Shown: positions 1 to 15,200 of the stretch, one piece after another
Layout: each line of letters begins with the position of its first letter
How positions within the stretch are numbered: position 1 is the first letter of the stretch
Source: Oxyruncus cristatus
Taxonomy: Eukaryota > Chordata > Aves > Passeriformes > Cotingidae
Assembly: GCA_013399855.1 (NCBI GenBank)
Contig: VXAY01002371.1
Coordinates: 187,953 to 251,952, forward strand
Direction: 5' to 3'
Length of the DNA stretch: 64,000 nt
Program-made: the position numbers and the translations under genes
Notes under the pieces: model-generated
Databases searched by the model: none
What the model was told of the DNA's origin: nothing
The model's input: only the letters and a program-made list of their open reading frames with translations

Positions 1-76
1 TTAATAAATTAAAAATTGACAAGAAAAAAAATCTGTTTTGATCAAAACTAATTTTTCTCTTTTGCTTTGTTCCTAG

Positions 77-297
77 TAACGCTGCAAGTACTCTATAAGT
101 TAAAAACAGCCAAAGTATTTGAAAAGTCACGGAATAAAGATGACAGGCCAAACACAGATATAGTAGATGAAGATCCGTATGCTATTCAGATCATCTCGTG
201 GTGTCCAGAAAGTAGAATGCTGTGCATAGCTGGAGTTTCTGCACATGTCATTATTTACAGGTTCAGCAAACAGGAAGTGACAACAGAAGTCATTCCG
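77..297 (+). CDS. STXBP5: STXBP5 window exon 1: WD40 propeller blades
   Basis: The acceptor is ttcctag at 70-76. The exon begins with the last two bases (ta) of a split codon, probably an isoleucine ATA completed from an exon outside the window. It encodes TLQVLYKLKTAKVFEKSR and continues through a DPYAIQIISWCPESRMLCIAG strand to VIP. The donor is gtaatta, and the exon ends exactly on a codon (phase 0). The alternating hydrophobic strands ending in AHVIIYRFSK are typical of a propeller blade of the second beta-propeller. Confidence 0.95.
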
Positions 298-3200
298 GTA
301 ATTAGTTATGACCATTTTTAAACTTTGTAGGATTTAGCTATAAGAAGAGTGTTCGAGCAATTTACTGCTTTGCTATCTTTTACCTTATTAGTGAAATGGA
401 CAAAAATGGTTACCTCAAAACGAAGAGATGTGTCTTTTTGGAGGAAAAGTGATTAATTACAAAATTCAACAAAAGTAAATATTACACACCAAGATACTGG
501 TTTTCAGTGTGTTGTTCAGCTTTTGCAGCCAATAATAGTTCTTTGATCTATCTATCGAAACAAGTAATGGATCAAAACTTGGCTGTATCAAAGGTAAAAT
601 GATAAGTGAATGAGCTGTGGAGTTGAAGAATTTCAAAGCTTTTAGGGAGTTGATTCCATTTTTCCTTGATTCCTAATAATTACCATCTGTCCTGTCAAAA
701 CTGCAGTGTGCAGAGCTAGAAGAGTACAAGTGAGCCAACATTCCCTGAAGTCAGTTAAGGACTTCGGTGTGTTGGTATTTTATTCTATGTAAGATACAAT
801 GATTCTATTACAGGAGTTTGAGAAGTCCTTTGTTAAATCAGACACACACATACAAATTTATGTATTTGAATGTATGGGCTAGAAGCTCGTATTTAATTAT
901 AAAATGTTGCATGTTATAAGTAAAGTGTTAATTGCAATGTAGTTGGTTTTTCCTCTCACCTCTTACCTGCAACACACACACACATACACATAAACCCCAT
1001 CCCCTTCATATTCTGCTCCCTTTGGATAAGTCTTAGTTTAAGGACCTGAGGCACGGGGGTTTTTTTGTTCACCCTTCATGGTGTGTTTACCTTTGTACAA
1101 GTACATTCCCTTCTGAGGGAATAGTTTTTTCTAAACAATTTTTCTGGATCAGTCCCTAGCAAATTATTCTTCAGTACTAGGAAAGTTTTAAAAATACTAT
1201 GTATTCCTTGTTTCAGTCCATGAATTTAGTTCTACTTTGCAGATGATGAGAATAAAACAGTGGAAAAGTTTCTTTTCACTGCACTGCAATTAATACGAAT
1301 ATTGTTGCAGATCCAGCAGAAGAAAATCTGAAGTCATGATGAACTTGCCATTTTTAAAATGTATGAGCTAGTTGAGCACATCAAATATTGAACTAAATCC
1401 TGTGTGTACAGTGTTGCATCAGTATAAAGGGTAGCTGCCTATGTGCCTTCAGCTCTCAGTTTTACCATTCCAGAGTTACATAAACCAAGTCATCTTCATA
1501 ATTGAGAATGTATGTCAGCAGAATTATAATTAAATGGGTTTTCTATCCAGTATTTAATTTCTTCCAATATTGACACAAACTTTTAAAAATTGTGAAATAT
1601 ACCAGACTTTCAAGTTTCAGTAATCTTCAGATATTCAGTCTTTAGTTTTACAACTCTGTTTCTGAAGATTACATATGTATTTAGGTTGCACTGTTTATTA
1701 ACCTACTGTTATCTTTTAAAAGATGAAAAAGTCCTCTATGTCATTTATCACTACAATCTTCTGTTGCACTTCACTTATTTCGTATCCAGTTTTTTTGAAA
1801 GGCAGACTTTACTGATTTTTTTTTTTTTTTAATTTTAATTAACAGATGCTGGAAGTACGTCTGCTATATGAAATAAATGATATTGAAACTCCAGATGGTG
1901 ATCAGGTGCCACCTTCATCAACTCCAGGCGCAGGTTCCAATCCTCAATCCATTGTTCCCCAGTCTCACCCATCTACTAGTAGCAGTTCATCTGATGGACT
2001 TCGTGATAATGTCCCGTGTTTAAAGTGAGTATATTCTGTTACACTTCATTATTGAGTATGAGACTTTTCGAAAATATTTCATTAGAATATATGTACTTTG
2101 ATATTATTACAGATATGTAATTGCTGGTGAGAATGTTCTATTTTATAGAGCAACATTTTCCAAATGACTGAAAGTTGAACTTTGTTCTAAGAAATGAATG
2201 TTGCTATCTTAATTTCTTTGAACTTCATAAGCTAATTTGGTAAAAATTTGAAAATCCTTACATTATGATTTAGGATGGCATAGATGTTAGTATAGTTATA
2301 GATGATCACTCTTTAGAACAAACATTTTTCAATAGCAGCAATTTAGTCACTTTGTCCATTGAAATGAATAGGAATCTCGTTGTTTTGTGGCTGAATAAAT
2401 TTCATCTGTTGGTTTTCCAGAGCCTTAGAATTTAGAACCAAATCAAAAGTGGTGAAAATTCTTACAAATAGCTAGCTGAGTGGTAACTTTTTAGGCTTAT
2501 AAATATACTTCTTTTTTGAAAACTCTCTAAGAGAACTACTTGATATTTTGGGAAAAAAAAATTAAATAAATGTCCCCTTGTCAAGGATCTTCAATTTGCA
2601 TGATGCCTCATAGTGCTTGCAATGTAGATCTTTGACCAGCTTTTTGATCTTTTTAATTTGGGAGTTTTTTCTATAAGCTTCTTTGTGAGAGTTTTACTCA
2701 TTTGAGAAATGAAAATTAAAAAGAAGACAACCTTTTTTTATTCTTCTACAACAATGCAGTGTGAGACCTCTGGGCCATCACTTTTTCTAGCAGAATGTAT
2801 ATATCTTAGAGATATAAAGTTAAGTATGTACTTTTTGTTTTCTGAAGTTTTAAGGTCCCAGCTTGGATTTTAATTCTTTGAGTGCGTCTATCTAGAAAAT
2901 AAGTAATTATGATGCGGTTGCTTTATCTGAGTGAGGATTTTCAATTGTATTGATTGTACCAAGTTGCAGTGGTGTATTTCTAAAGAAAACTCAAGTAGAA
3001 AAATGAAAAATTGTGAATTTTTGTAAAATAATGGCAAACTAAAATACACATTAGTGAGAGTGAATGGGTGAAACAAGAATTCGGGAAACAGAGGAATGTA
3101 AGTTCTGTGTAACTTTTTTCACCTTAAAAAATGCAAGACCTAATCCTTTCTGTTGGGCATGCATAAGTTTGTTCATCAGCATGCAAACAAAATTTTTCCA

Positions 3201-6200
3201 GGAGCTTCACTTCCCCAGTCCCAGATTCATTGCATACAACTGGTCTACCATTTCATTAATTTACTTGTGTTCATTTTCTTTCTGACGTATCATCAGCTTT
3301 TTTTTCATTTGTCCTAATACATTGTGCTTGTATTTCCCTTTTCAGTATGCTTATTCCACATGCAACCCTCACCCACTTCCATTCTCTAAATCAGAATTCT
3401 TCCAGGAACTCTGGAAAAAAATGTGTAACACCTTTTTATATGCTGACTGAACACTTTTATCTATTCAGGGCAATACAGCATAATAGCTCTGTTATACCTT
3501 TCTCTGCAAATGGGAAAAAATGAAGTATTTGTGATTAGTGTTCTATTAATTTTCAATTAGGTAGTGAATCAAAGGGGCCCCTAAAAATGTGAATTAAGAG
3601 TTTCAATGTGGGTTTTTCTTCTGATTGCTTTTATGTGGTTTTGATCATATTTTTTACAATTTTCCAACTTTCTAAAGTCTGGTGTGGTATAGAAATTAAT
3701 GAACTCTGAGCCCCTACGTTAAAAATGGAGACTATGGAGGGGAATAAAAAGACACCATCGTTTTTTATTTTATTTTGCAGAGTTAAAAATTCTCCTCTCA
3801 AGCAGTCTCCAGGCTACCAAACTGAGCTAGTAATCCAGCTAGTGTGGGTGAGTGGAGAACCTCCTCAACAGATAACCAGCTTAGCAGTCAACTCAGCATA
3901 TGGCCTGTAAGTATATTCTACACATTTTTTTCATTATTCTGTCAAAGGGATTTAAAATTATCCATTAAAATTAAGTCTCTGTGTGTTCACGTGAGCTGCA
4001 CAGCAACACAGAGAGGTAATCAGTCTCTTGTTGTTAGGTGATAATTCCTTTTGGGTCATGGCAGATCCTGATGATGCTAGCAGCAGAAACAAATCATCAT
4101 CAGTCTTTCTCACCTGCCACTGTACAGCTGAGAATGTGTCATTTAAGGCTCTGTCAGATAGATTGGCAAGTACAATGACAATGCTCTCTTCTACTCAGGG
4201 CCATGTTTTTACAACAGAACAATTAAGCACTACTGCACTCTAAAATAGTGACTCATATATGTTTGATCTAGGATAATTTATAAAAATTAGGAAGTCTTCA
4301 AATTCTGAACAGCAAAAAGTCTCTGTGAAAATTTACCACCGTTTAATCAGCACCGTCTTTCCTTCTACTTCTCTTTTTCCAGAGTAGTTTTTGGAAACTG
4401 TAATGGTATTGCCATGGTTGATTACCTCCAGAAGACAGTGCTCTTGAATCTAGGCACTATTGAACTGTATGGCTCCAATGATCCTTATCGCAGGGAGCCA
4501 CGATCTCCCCGAAAAACTCGGCAACCGTCTGGAGGTGAGTAACCCAAAACATGTCTTAAGCTCAGAAGCAAGGTGCAGTTGGTCATCTAGTTGTACAAAC
4601 ATACTTTTCTATACTGCAGTTAAATTCTTTCTCCTTGATCTGTTCCTAATATCACTATTGCAGGTTTGTTAAATCATGTTTCCTTAAAAATTGTTGCTGA
4701 GTGAAATCTAGTGATGCTTGATATCGTTACTTATTTTTTCAATGTAATGTTTGTTTTAAGAAAACGTAAACTGGAAAAATACTATGTGTAAGTAGATATA
4801 AGTATGTACAGTGGATTTACGCAGTTTCTAAGAATTTAACTTAATAACACAGCATGAAGAAGTACCCAATACTTCTGATAAAGCTAGTACCCATATCATA
4901 TGCTTGTATAAACCATTGATGTTTGCTGGGATCTTTGGCTTCCTGTTTTAAACTCTGAATAGGAATATCCCTGATAAGCCAAAGCATGTTATGTTGTTTA
5001 TACTGTTATGTTATGCTTGAGAGAAAGCCAAATAAACTTCCACATACAAACTGGTAAAATAAATAAATCTTTGAGGAAAAAAAAAAAAGTATGTTGATTT
5101 AAAAATGTGGGGAAAAGTGTTCTTTTTCAGCTGAGAAGGAAAGTGGCTTTTCGGTCAAAATGCCAAGTTTTTTTAAATCAAAAGGAAAATTTAGTATTTT
5201 TAAATTTTCTTCTTCCTGATATGTCATGGGTACTCCTAAGTTATTTTAGGAAAACAGCTGAAGGCAGAACGATAAACAGAATCATTGCTGCCCCAAATGA
5301 TTTTTTTTTTTTGATAGGAAATAAACTGTTAAAAAAACCCTACTTCATGCGCTAGTGTTGATTTCTTGGAGAGATCCAGAAACAAGTCCTGTTAAATTAT
5401 TCGGATTATATTTTATTCAAATGGAAGTGTCTAGGATGTATTTTAGCAAATGTTGGTTTGAAAAAGATCCAGTTAACACCAGTCAACTTATTTCAACTGA
5501 GGAAACTTATCTAAAAATCATTAATATAGAACAGAATGTACACAGTTTGTATCCTGTCAGATAAAATATTTTCTTCTATGAACTGAAAAAAAATTATTTT
5601 GAGGAAAAAGAAATAACTTTACTGGTTGTGTTAACTTGTCTTGGGAGTAAAGGGCTTAAATTCTGCTTCATGCACTTAGATTATAAACTGCCTTTTGGAG
5701 TGCTAAACATCACTTACCTTTGTTTTCTTAGCTTTTGTTATTTTAATGTATTGGATCCACATAACTGTTTCAACTGTGTCTCTAAGATGTTCACGATTAA
5801 AGTCCTTTTTGTTCATGAAGCTGTTACATGAAGTCATGTTTTTTTCGTCTTAGTACTAACAATCTGCATGGCAAAAGCATTTTAACAACATGGTTATCCA
5901 AGTTATTTGGCTGGCTTTTCTGTCTCAAATGTACTGTTAGTGTCTCCGTCTTTCCTTTTCTCATTGCTTCATAAAGGTATGCTGACTGTGGCTTCTTGCA
6001 TGTGCGGCCTTTCTAACTTATATTCAGAGTCTGTGAAAAAGCTTCGCACCTCTTATATAAGTAAGTCATCTCATGGCATTCAAATATTTTTGAACATCTG
6101 AATTTGATTTTTTTGATTTGTTCACTCACCGTAAATATTTTTCGTAGTCCATTTTAAGTAATTGTTTTACTCTTGGAAACTGATTTTAATCCATCACGCA

Positions 6201-9200
6201 TCTATTGTATTTCTTGTTCGTGATATCTTTAAAAGAAACTTAAAGAAAAAAGCAGCCATAATAGTCTCTGTATTTCGTATTTTTAAAGAAATAAATACCA
6301 AAATCAAAAGGAGATCCTATCTCAAAAGTTACTGATGTTTACAGACCTAAGATCTTAGGAATTTAGTCTTCTTTTATATAAACTTCCCTTGCTTGGTTCC
6401 CTTTCTGGCAAAAAAAAGTTTCAGAACTCTAGAGTTAGACTATTAGTAGTAGTGATAATAATAAACATCGTGATAAACAGTGATTTTCTACCACAAATGA
6501 GAATTTACTTCTACAAAGATGGTTTTTATAAGGATTAAGAGTGGAAGTGTTTATGTGCTGCACAACTCTGTGCAGAACCTTCCAAGCAGTTTTGAAGTTC
6601 AGGTATCTATGTAAGGGAGGTAGCTCATTAGAACCATGATTTACCTGAGAGATTCTCTGACTTACAACATCATCTACAGCATCCAAGAAATTGGAGAATG
6701 TAAAGCTTATTGTTTTAAAGCATTAAATAACATTGTTCCTTTCCATAGGATGCCACTTTTTCCCAGCCCTTGGCAGAGGTAGGTAATCTCACCCCATTTT
6801 TTAATGAAGTAGAGTAGAATAAAACTGAGCTACAGGAAGACTGAACTGAAATTTAAAAAACAAACACAAATAGAAAACCCAAACAGTTGATACTGTCATC
6901 CGGTTAATAGTTCTGCCATTTTTTCCCTGAACAAGAAAAAAGAAATACTTCTCAGAGGGTAGTCTTAATAGCCAAAACCTGCTTTCTCTCTATCTTTAAT
7001 CCTCTGCTACCAAGGCAGAAAGGGAAGTAGGCATAAAAGAAATGCCTTCACCTTAAGATGATACAGAACTGAAAAGCAGGATCTGGCACTGATTGATGTT
7101 GTTCTGAAGAAAAGCAAAAGATGGGTAGAAATCCTAAAACTAGTTTCTGAAACAAAATATTGTAAAGCTGAATTCTGTTGGACTATTTTATTTAAAAATA
7201 GGTTAAAAAAGGTTTTGTACAGAAGAGTTAATTTCTTAATCATGTAGTTCTTTCTGTTTACCATCCTGACAATATCTTGGTTAGCTGGAACTACATTCGT
7301 TTTAAAACCTGAAAATAATTTTCATTTAAGATTTCTCATTATTTGTAGTTCTTTTAATGTACATGTTACCCAGACTTCAATAATTTAAATAATAAAATAT
7401 TAATGCTGTGTAACTTTCCACAAATAATAAGTCTTAATATTTAAGCACTACCCTTTGATTTATTTATGGGATTGGAACTATATGAGAAAACACTTTTGGA
7501 TTTTGCATTCTCCCTTTCTTGGACATTAGTATCTGCATTTTCAAAAATACAAGGAACTTATTCTTTCTTGGTTTTATTTTAAAAGATATGCCTTCATTGT
7601 ATTTTTTTATCCTGGAAACATTTGTATTTTAATATTTCAGAATGAATTTTTCTGTGAATAAGACATTTTCGCACCTTTACAATTCTAATAATCCTCGGGG
7701 GGTATTAGTACTTAATATCTAAATTCTCTGAGGAAAAAGTGCTTAGGTAAGTAATGTAATGTAGTAGTTTTAGAAAATTCCTGTATTTAACTCTGTTTAA
7801 GAAAAAGAATCATACTGGCCTATATATGCATTCAGACAAGTTCCTAATTAGTTACATTAAATTCACATTCAGGCAGCATGCAACAGAGCCGAATATATTG
7901 TACGTAGTATCAGAAAATTGGCTGAACTGAAAAATTGTTTCCATATGAGGGCAGGGAGGGGAGTAGGAAAACATGATTCTCTATTACTTAACCACCTCCA
8001 AAAAATGCAGGAAGGATTGGTCCTTCCTCATTAAGAACCCTGATATTCTGTATATTTCAGCATAGAATGTCAATTCAATAGATCATCAGTATCTGCTAAC
8101 ATATTTAAAATTTAGTAAATGGCGTGTCCTTAATCAACTGCCTGAAAATTTACAAAAGTGTTTTTTTAAAAAAAATCATATAGTAAGAGTTACTTACCTT
8201 CTAAAATATGAATGGAAATGAAAGATTTTTCCCTTCACTTATGTTGCAAGAATATGATGTATGTTTCTGTCATCTTATTTTTTCTACTCAGAAAAGAAAT
8301 TCAGATTCCCGTCTTAAAGCAGCATCTATTTAGAGACAAGGCTCTCTACACTAGCTAGACTGTAAACTGTCATTTCAGGCTAGCTCTACAGATACAAGCT
8401 CCCAGTTGGGATCGTGTTTTGGAATTTATCAGTGATTCATACCAGGTATACTACTCACATGTTTTGGGTGGCAATTTATAGTTTGTGAAGCATGCAGTAT
8501 ATGTGTTTTGTTAAGGCCTGCTAGACAGTGTCATCAGGTGCTTGTCAAGCATAAAAGCAAAATCAACTTTTGCCTTCAGACTGTAATAGTAAGGGAGGGG
8601 TGGAAGTCAACTTTGGCCACGTGCCAAAAGACATGAAATGTGTAATTAGAAGCTTTACAGTGTGATGAAAACTGTGTACTCTATACACAGTGGGGGCTTA
8701 CACCAAGACCTTTGCTTGATGTACTGTTTGCTAAATATGACAGGAGCCATCAAGTCAATACTGATACCAAATGATGACACAAGTCGTAATTTCATGATGA
8801 AACATCAAAACTTAGACAGCTGTTGTTTTTTCTTGCTTAGTTACTTAAGTTCATATAGAACACCAATTTTAACTCTTTTGCAAGTAACTTTTGGTGGGGA
8901 TTACAAGATTTTGTGACTTTTTGATTAGTGCAATATAATACAACTCTTGTAAGTTAGTATTTCTTAGTTCTACCAGAGACATTTTAGGTTTCTGACATAA
9001 TTGAATAGTTCTTGCACGCATGTGACTTTTTGTAATTTTTATTATCCATCAAAAAGCCCTCTTTCGAATGTAAGCTGTGAGGTATTCAGAACTGGGGTTG
9101 AGTCAAACTGGAAGAAAATACATGCCTAGAACTCTTCCGAGGTTGCTTGGTCATGCTGTTTTCCCTATCCCCTTTCATGGACTATTTGAATTTTAACTTA

Positions 9201-12200
9201 AATGTCACAAGGCCAACATCAGCTGTGACTGACATCAGCCGAGAAGTGTATCAGAAAGTTTGATTGTTGTGTTTTGGGAGTTTTTTTGACTCTATTTTTC
9301 AGGTTAATTGTTTTTAGCTCTAACTTTTACATCTTCATATCAGTCTAGTTTTAGTTGTAATTTTTGATTAGGCTGATTTCCAGTCAAGCTGTAGGTTCTT
9401 CAGATATGTCTGTCTAAAGCCTATGCAAAAAAATTGACAAAAGTCTCATGAAACTTACTTTATGCATCAGTTAATTTCAGCTGTAATTCTAGGGAGGTTT
9501 TAATGCAACATGGTAATGATTATGTCTTTGACATTTGATTTTAATTTTTTTTCCAATTTGGAGGGTTTTCAAATTTCTTGCCTCTGGAGTTCAGAGAGAT
9601 AAATAAGCTGAAAGCTTTTTAGCTTTTTAGAAAATCACTTATATATACCTTAAAACCATAGGAAGTCATAGTCTTTGCAGTTCTGAAATGGAAACTCTTG
9701 GATCAATTTGCTTGGGTAATTGATAGCAATTTGCATGTCTGCTATAAGCCCGAGACCGGAGAACTTTTCCAAGAGAGCTGTGTTGCTGCCAGAGCTTCTA
9801 TCAGGGTACCTGGGGTTGTAAGATGAACAGCAATAGAGATTGTCATGACAGTTTCTTTTGGTTGGTCATAGACAGACCCTCCTAGTTCACAACTTAACTC
9901 AAGACCATTCTTGTTACTCTCTGCTTAGTTTAATTACTAATATAGTCATAGGTAAAGTTACTTTTCATCTCTTCCTGTTCCTTTTCTAGATGGCTATGAT
10001 TAGATTTCCAAGGTTTACATGCCATAATGATCACCATAATGCACACTTACTTTTCATTAAGATCTGTTTTAATCAAATTATAGCCTCAAGACTTCTTACA
10101 AAGAAATCAAGGGTGCAGGTGTATAACTTCATTCTTGGCTAAAGACTATTCCTGTCAATTCACGAGTTTTCATAAGAGAAACAGTTCAAGAAGTTAAACT
10201 CTTCCTTTGAAGGTAAAAAATTGGTATTTACAGAAAAGAGGAAATTGAGTTCCTGAACTGTGTGTTTGGATTTGTTTCGTTTGGCTCCTGAAGGAGCAAC
10301 TACTTCTAAGAGCACAGTACAGGTTTATCCTCTCAGCACTGCTGCTATCTAAAACTTGTATTGCTTGTTGTGACAGCAACATCAGGATTTTAAAAAATCT
10401 TTTTATACAATCCTGTCTAGTTCAAAACATTTAGACTCCCATGCCTGTTTAAAACTTTGGTGCTTTTGGAAGTCATCATATTTAGAGAATATGTACCATG
10501 ATTATCCCGTAGTGTTCATTGATTTACTGACAGATAAATAACAAAAAAAATTGCTTTTTTTCTTTCTCCTGTGAAGTGGAAAGACATAGCTTTCACCTGG
10601 AATTTCACTTAACTTTTTAGAATTTAAATTGATTCCAGGAGTCTCAAGTGTAGGGTTAACGAAGCCTTAAGGTCATTTGACAATAATTCTAGTCATTGAG
10701 TTTTGAGGTTTAAGCTGTACATGCTCTTAGTAATATTTAAAAAGACTATTTTGGATAAATGAAACTGTTAATGCAACATAGTTTCAATGCATTCCAGATT
10801 GATATTGTATTTCAGGAGAACCTTTTTCCCTTAAGACTATAAACTTCTCATTTAGCGTTTGGAAATTTTAAAGCTTTGATAGAATAGAGTTGTTCTTATA
10901 TCTTCTGTTTCTTCACAGATGCACTTGTGAATGCTTAGTGTACAGCTGTATAGACAGGCTTTCCATGTGATGCCTTTGTTGTCTTAGCCTTTACCGTTAC
11001 ACTTCTCAAACTTTTTCACCACTGGAAATATTTGTGTGCATGCAAAACCCTTTAATTTCAACAAATATTTCTTAACTATTACTGTTTGGTATTACATGCT
11101 TTTTGCCATAGTATCATGTCACGAAATTTCTGTAGGAAAACTTTGATATAAACCTGAAGATGCATTACTAACCTTAAAGCATCAATAAAATTCACTTTTC
11201 TTAATTGTGGACAGCCTGGACAGCAATTTCATGTCAAAAAGGAAAATAGAAAAATTCCTTACGTACTTCTAATTTGTGCTATGGAATAATGCTTGAAGGT
11301 TTATGAGGCAACTTACATCTTTGGCATCTGATTGTGGACTACTAGACTTTATTTCCTTCACTGGAATGAAAGGAATTAGTTTTTAGATGTTAACGTACTG
11401 CAGTTATTCAAACTGATCAAATTTGATGATGTAAGAATTCTATTGAAATTCCTCCATACTAGGAAGAACACCTTTGTAAGCACCTTAAAATCTGAATTCT
11501 GTAAGTGACATCAATAAGGAGTTTTTCTAGAAAATTAACTCGGCAATGCAAATTGGCAAATACAAAGCATATCACTGTAGCAGTGGGAAAGGAGTTGGAA
11601 AAAAGGCACTGTAGTTTCAAAAAATCATGTGTTTGTAATCTTCAAGATCCTCTTTATTCTGATTTTTATTTTGCAATTACATTTTTAATATAACTGAGTT
11701 TTTCAAAACAGATTATGTTTGTACTTATTATTTACACGCCATAGATATATATTTAACTATTCTGATAAGTCTATCTTGCTGAATATATGGTGCTTTTCAC
11801 TGAAATTTAATGAGGGAGTGTATTTTGTTAGTAGGAAGAAGTGACTCTACAGTCACTGTGGGTGGTGTCAAAAAAAATATGTAACAGAAATTCTATCACA
11901 ACTGGCTTGTTTGCATCTAATAAGAAATGAAGTTCCTAGCTGCAGTAAAAGTAAGAATAAAATAGCAGCTGTGTTTATAATACTCTGGCTTTGTGTTTCA
12001 GCAGGTCTTTGTGATATTAGTGAAGGTACAATGGTGCCAGAAGACCGGTGCAAGTCGCCGACATCAGGTAATCATAACTGTCTCTGATCTTCAGCTTCTT
12101 ATTTTCCTATGCATTAAGTCAACGTTTACTAGTTAAGTAATTAAATAAAACCTCTCAGAAACTCTAGAAGCTGTCATAAATTTTGCTGTGTTGCACAACT

Positions 12201-15200
12201 GCATTTTAAAACAAGGCTGATATAAGAGATGCAATAGGAATATATCTTAAAGATGAGTGAAGAGGGATAATCAGCTGAAATATTTATGCCTCAGGGAACA
12301 GACTGCACAATGGAATTTTGAAGTATTGGCAAGATATGCACAAATTCCTGTACTATTTCAATTGATTGTGTTTCATAATCCTCAAAAGTGGTAAAGATTA
12401 TTTCTGAACAAGTTTACTTCTGTTTCCTCGTAAGTGTCAAATTACCATTTTTCTTTGGAATCAGAGGTCTTCAGAAACTGGCATCCTAATCAAGGAGTTC
12501 ATTTTTTTGTTGTTTTTCAATTGCAACTGCTGTATGTAAATATTTTATATTATATTTTATTTCATATTGGCTAGTTGAGGCTATAGCCATGTAAATACTT
12601 AATAATGTATGTAGTATTAGAGGTGTATATTTTTTGTAGTAGCTGAAAATTATCACTTATCTTCACTTATTACTCTGAGAACTTTTAAAGATGTCATTTT
12701 TTTCATTGAAAACTACTCAGAGTAAAGGACTGAACTTCAGGTTTAAATCAAATATGTAAAGTAGTATGTGCAATGTAGTGCAAAATGCTAATCAAGATAT
12801 GAATCTAAAGATAGATTCCTTTTCTGTTGTTACCTGAATCTTTCAAAGCCAAGTTGAAAGCGTAAACAAAATATGTTTGTAGCTCTAGTAGAAATTATAA
12901 CAAATTTTTATTTCTGACTTGACAACTGCTGTCTTTTGATGTTAATTTTAAATTGTGCAAAACTCACCTCTAGATCAATCAATGTCATTTTTACTTTTGC
13001 TATCTTTTTCTAAAAGTAAATTGAATTTATTTACAATTAAAGCAAAAATTGGATGGGAACTTGTAATTAAAAGTCTTAACTGAAGATGATTTCATGACAA
13101 ACCTTGTAATGCTAAGTACTGGCGTGCTGAAGTTGTCAACTTCATGTATAGTGAAAGCATTTTTTGTGATGTTTAGAATCTTCCCTATTTCATTTTTGAA
13201 TATCAAGACTGATGTCTGTAAACGGTTTACTGTGCAGTGCTGCACTTGCAGTAAATCCCTTTTTTGCCAAAGTTGAGGGTAGTTAACAATCTCACTAAGG
13301 TATTTGAATTTGACACACTTAAAAAGTCCAGGCTAAAATGAAAATCAAGGAAACCCCTAAATTTAAATTTGCTTCCCCTCCTCTGTTTACCCTCTCCCTC
13401 CTGTCTGAGTTGTGTGAGCTGTAGTAGGTTAAAAACTAATGACATTTGGATGTTTCTTTAAGAGGATCAAAGAAGGAGATAGCTTAGAATAGGTGAATTC
13501 AAATGTCCTGAAAGGACACAAAATCAGAGGGAAATTTCCAATCCTGTAGAGGCCAAAATGAGTCTCCAATTAGGGTTGACATTCTGAGAATGCTATTTTG
13601 AACTTAGTTCATTTTAGCATAAAACCTAGAAGTTTGGAGATCTGAGTGAAAAGATAAATAATTTATGATATGTACACACACAATACTACAGATAAATAAG
13701 TCTGAAGTACCAAAACCAGCGAATGAACAAAAAAAGGAGGGTGAATGTAACTGTTGCATTCTCATGTAAAATAGAATCTTGAAGTAGTGAGGCTAGACTG
13801 TGCCTTACTTCCCTTGATTCTGTCCTCTGCTCCCAGCTCTCAGTGAATGAGATGAAGGTCATGGTAGACTTCTCAATTTTTCCTTTGAAAAAAACTTGGA
13901 GGCGCCTCCTGATATGGAAATAATTTGAGGTTTGTGAAGGGAGAAGAACTGCAATTTCTTAGGTTTGGTTTAAGTTTTATATCTTTTCTGGGCAAGAGCA
14001 CAAGACTGGAAAGAAGCTTGAAAATGCCATCTAATTTTCAGAGGTAAGAGAGGACATTTTTGAGAAATTTGCTGCAAAGTGTTGGTGAGCTTGTGAAGCA
14101 GGGTGGAGGCAAAATTTTAGTAAATTTTTTCCAGTCCAGAGGCTCTCTAGCTGAGAGGAAAATAGAGAAGCACAAAATGTTTGCACGTTCCTAGCTTTAA
14201 GATTGGAGGATGGAATTGGCAATTGAGTCCCTTAATGGCTTTGATTGTTACAATGGGATCTGTAAAAGAGATCTGTAAAACTAGTTTCTCTTTGGACTGA
14301 AGTCTACATTTGCTCAAATGATCTAAATCTTCCACCTTTCCATGTCCAGGTAAGAAGACAAGTGGAAGCTAACTTCTGTCAGACTTCCTCCAGTGAGTGG
14401 TTATATAGTTGAGAGGACTCTGAAAGGGACTACTTGCCTATGCAAGTTAGGACAATATCCTATAGTTTCAGTAACACAGAATTGTAGAAATACTGTGAAA
14501 ATGTCTCCTGCTTTTTCTATAAAAGTCAAGCAGTAACAGGCCTAGACTCTGAGGGTGTTTATCTGACTTTATCTGACCTGCAGAACATTTTATAGCATTG
14601 TAAACTGACAAGATTTTGTCTTCAGGAGTGCCAAAACGCTTGTGTTTTGTTCTTATTTTACACTTCTGCAGCGTAAAATCCAATTAAATTTGGGTATTTT
14701 TAGTTGAACGATGTTTTACTTTCCTGATAATGTTTTAATTTCATGACAACAGGAAGCCTGAAGCTGTGATCTGTAGCCACCACCAGTTTTTCAGGGTTAG
14801 GGATACAGAAAAATCCCAGGTGGTAGCATTGGCTCAGAGTTGTCTGCAGAACAGTTGAGGAACTGTGGTCCAACAGTGGCTGTACTGCATTGAAAAAAGA
14901 CAAAGAAACAGATGTATAGAGCCTGAGTTTACTGTTACAGCTGTGTTTTGTGAATCATAATTTAGGTTAATCTTTGTGTCTGGAGCAATGATTAGTATAT
15001 CTATTTAGTTATTGAATATAAACATTTCTTCAGTGAGGGAAATATTTCTAGCAATAAACTCGCCGCAATGTGCAGCATTGTACCTTGCATTATAATTTCT
15101 GTGGTTAATCCTGATATGGCAGAATTCTTGTCATACCAAAATAATTTGTACTGTAGAGTATCTAGTACAGCTACAGAGAATACCAGTATCAGTATTTGAT

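Noticed and set aside
1846..1848. ATG at the start of window exon 2 as a translation start
   Set aside because: It is an internal Met of tomosyn; the frame continues from the preceding exon through a phase-0 junction.
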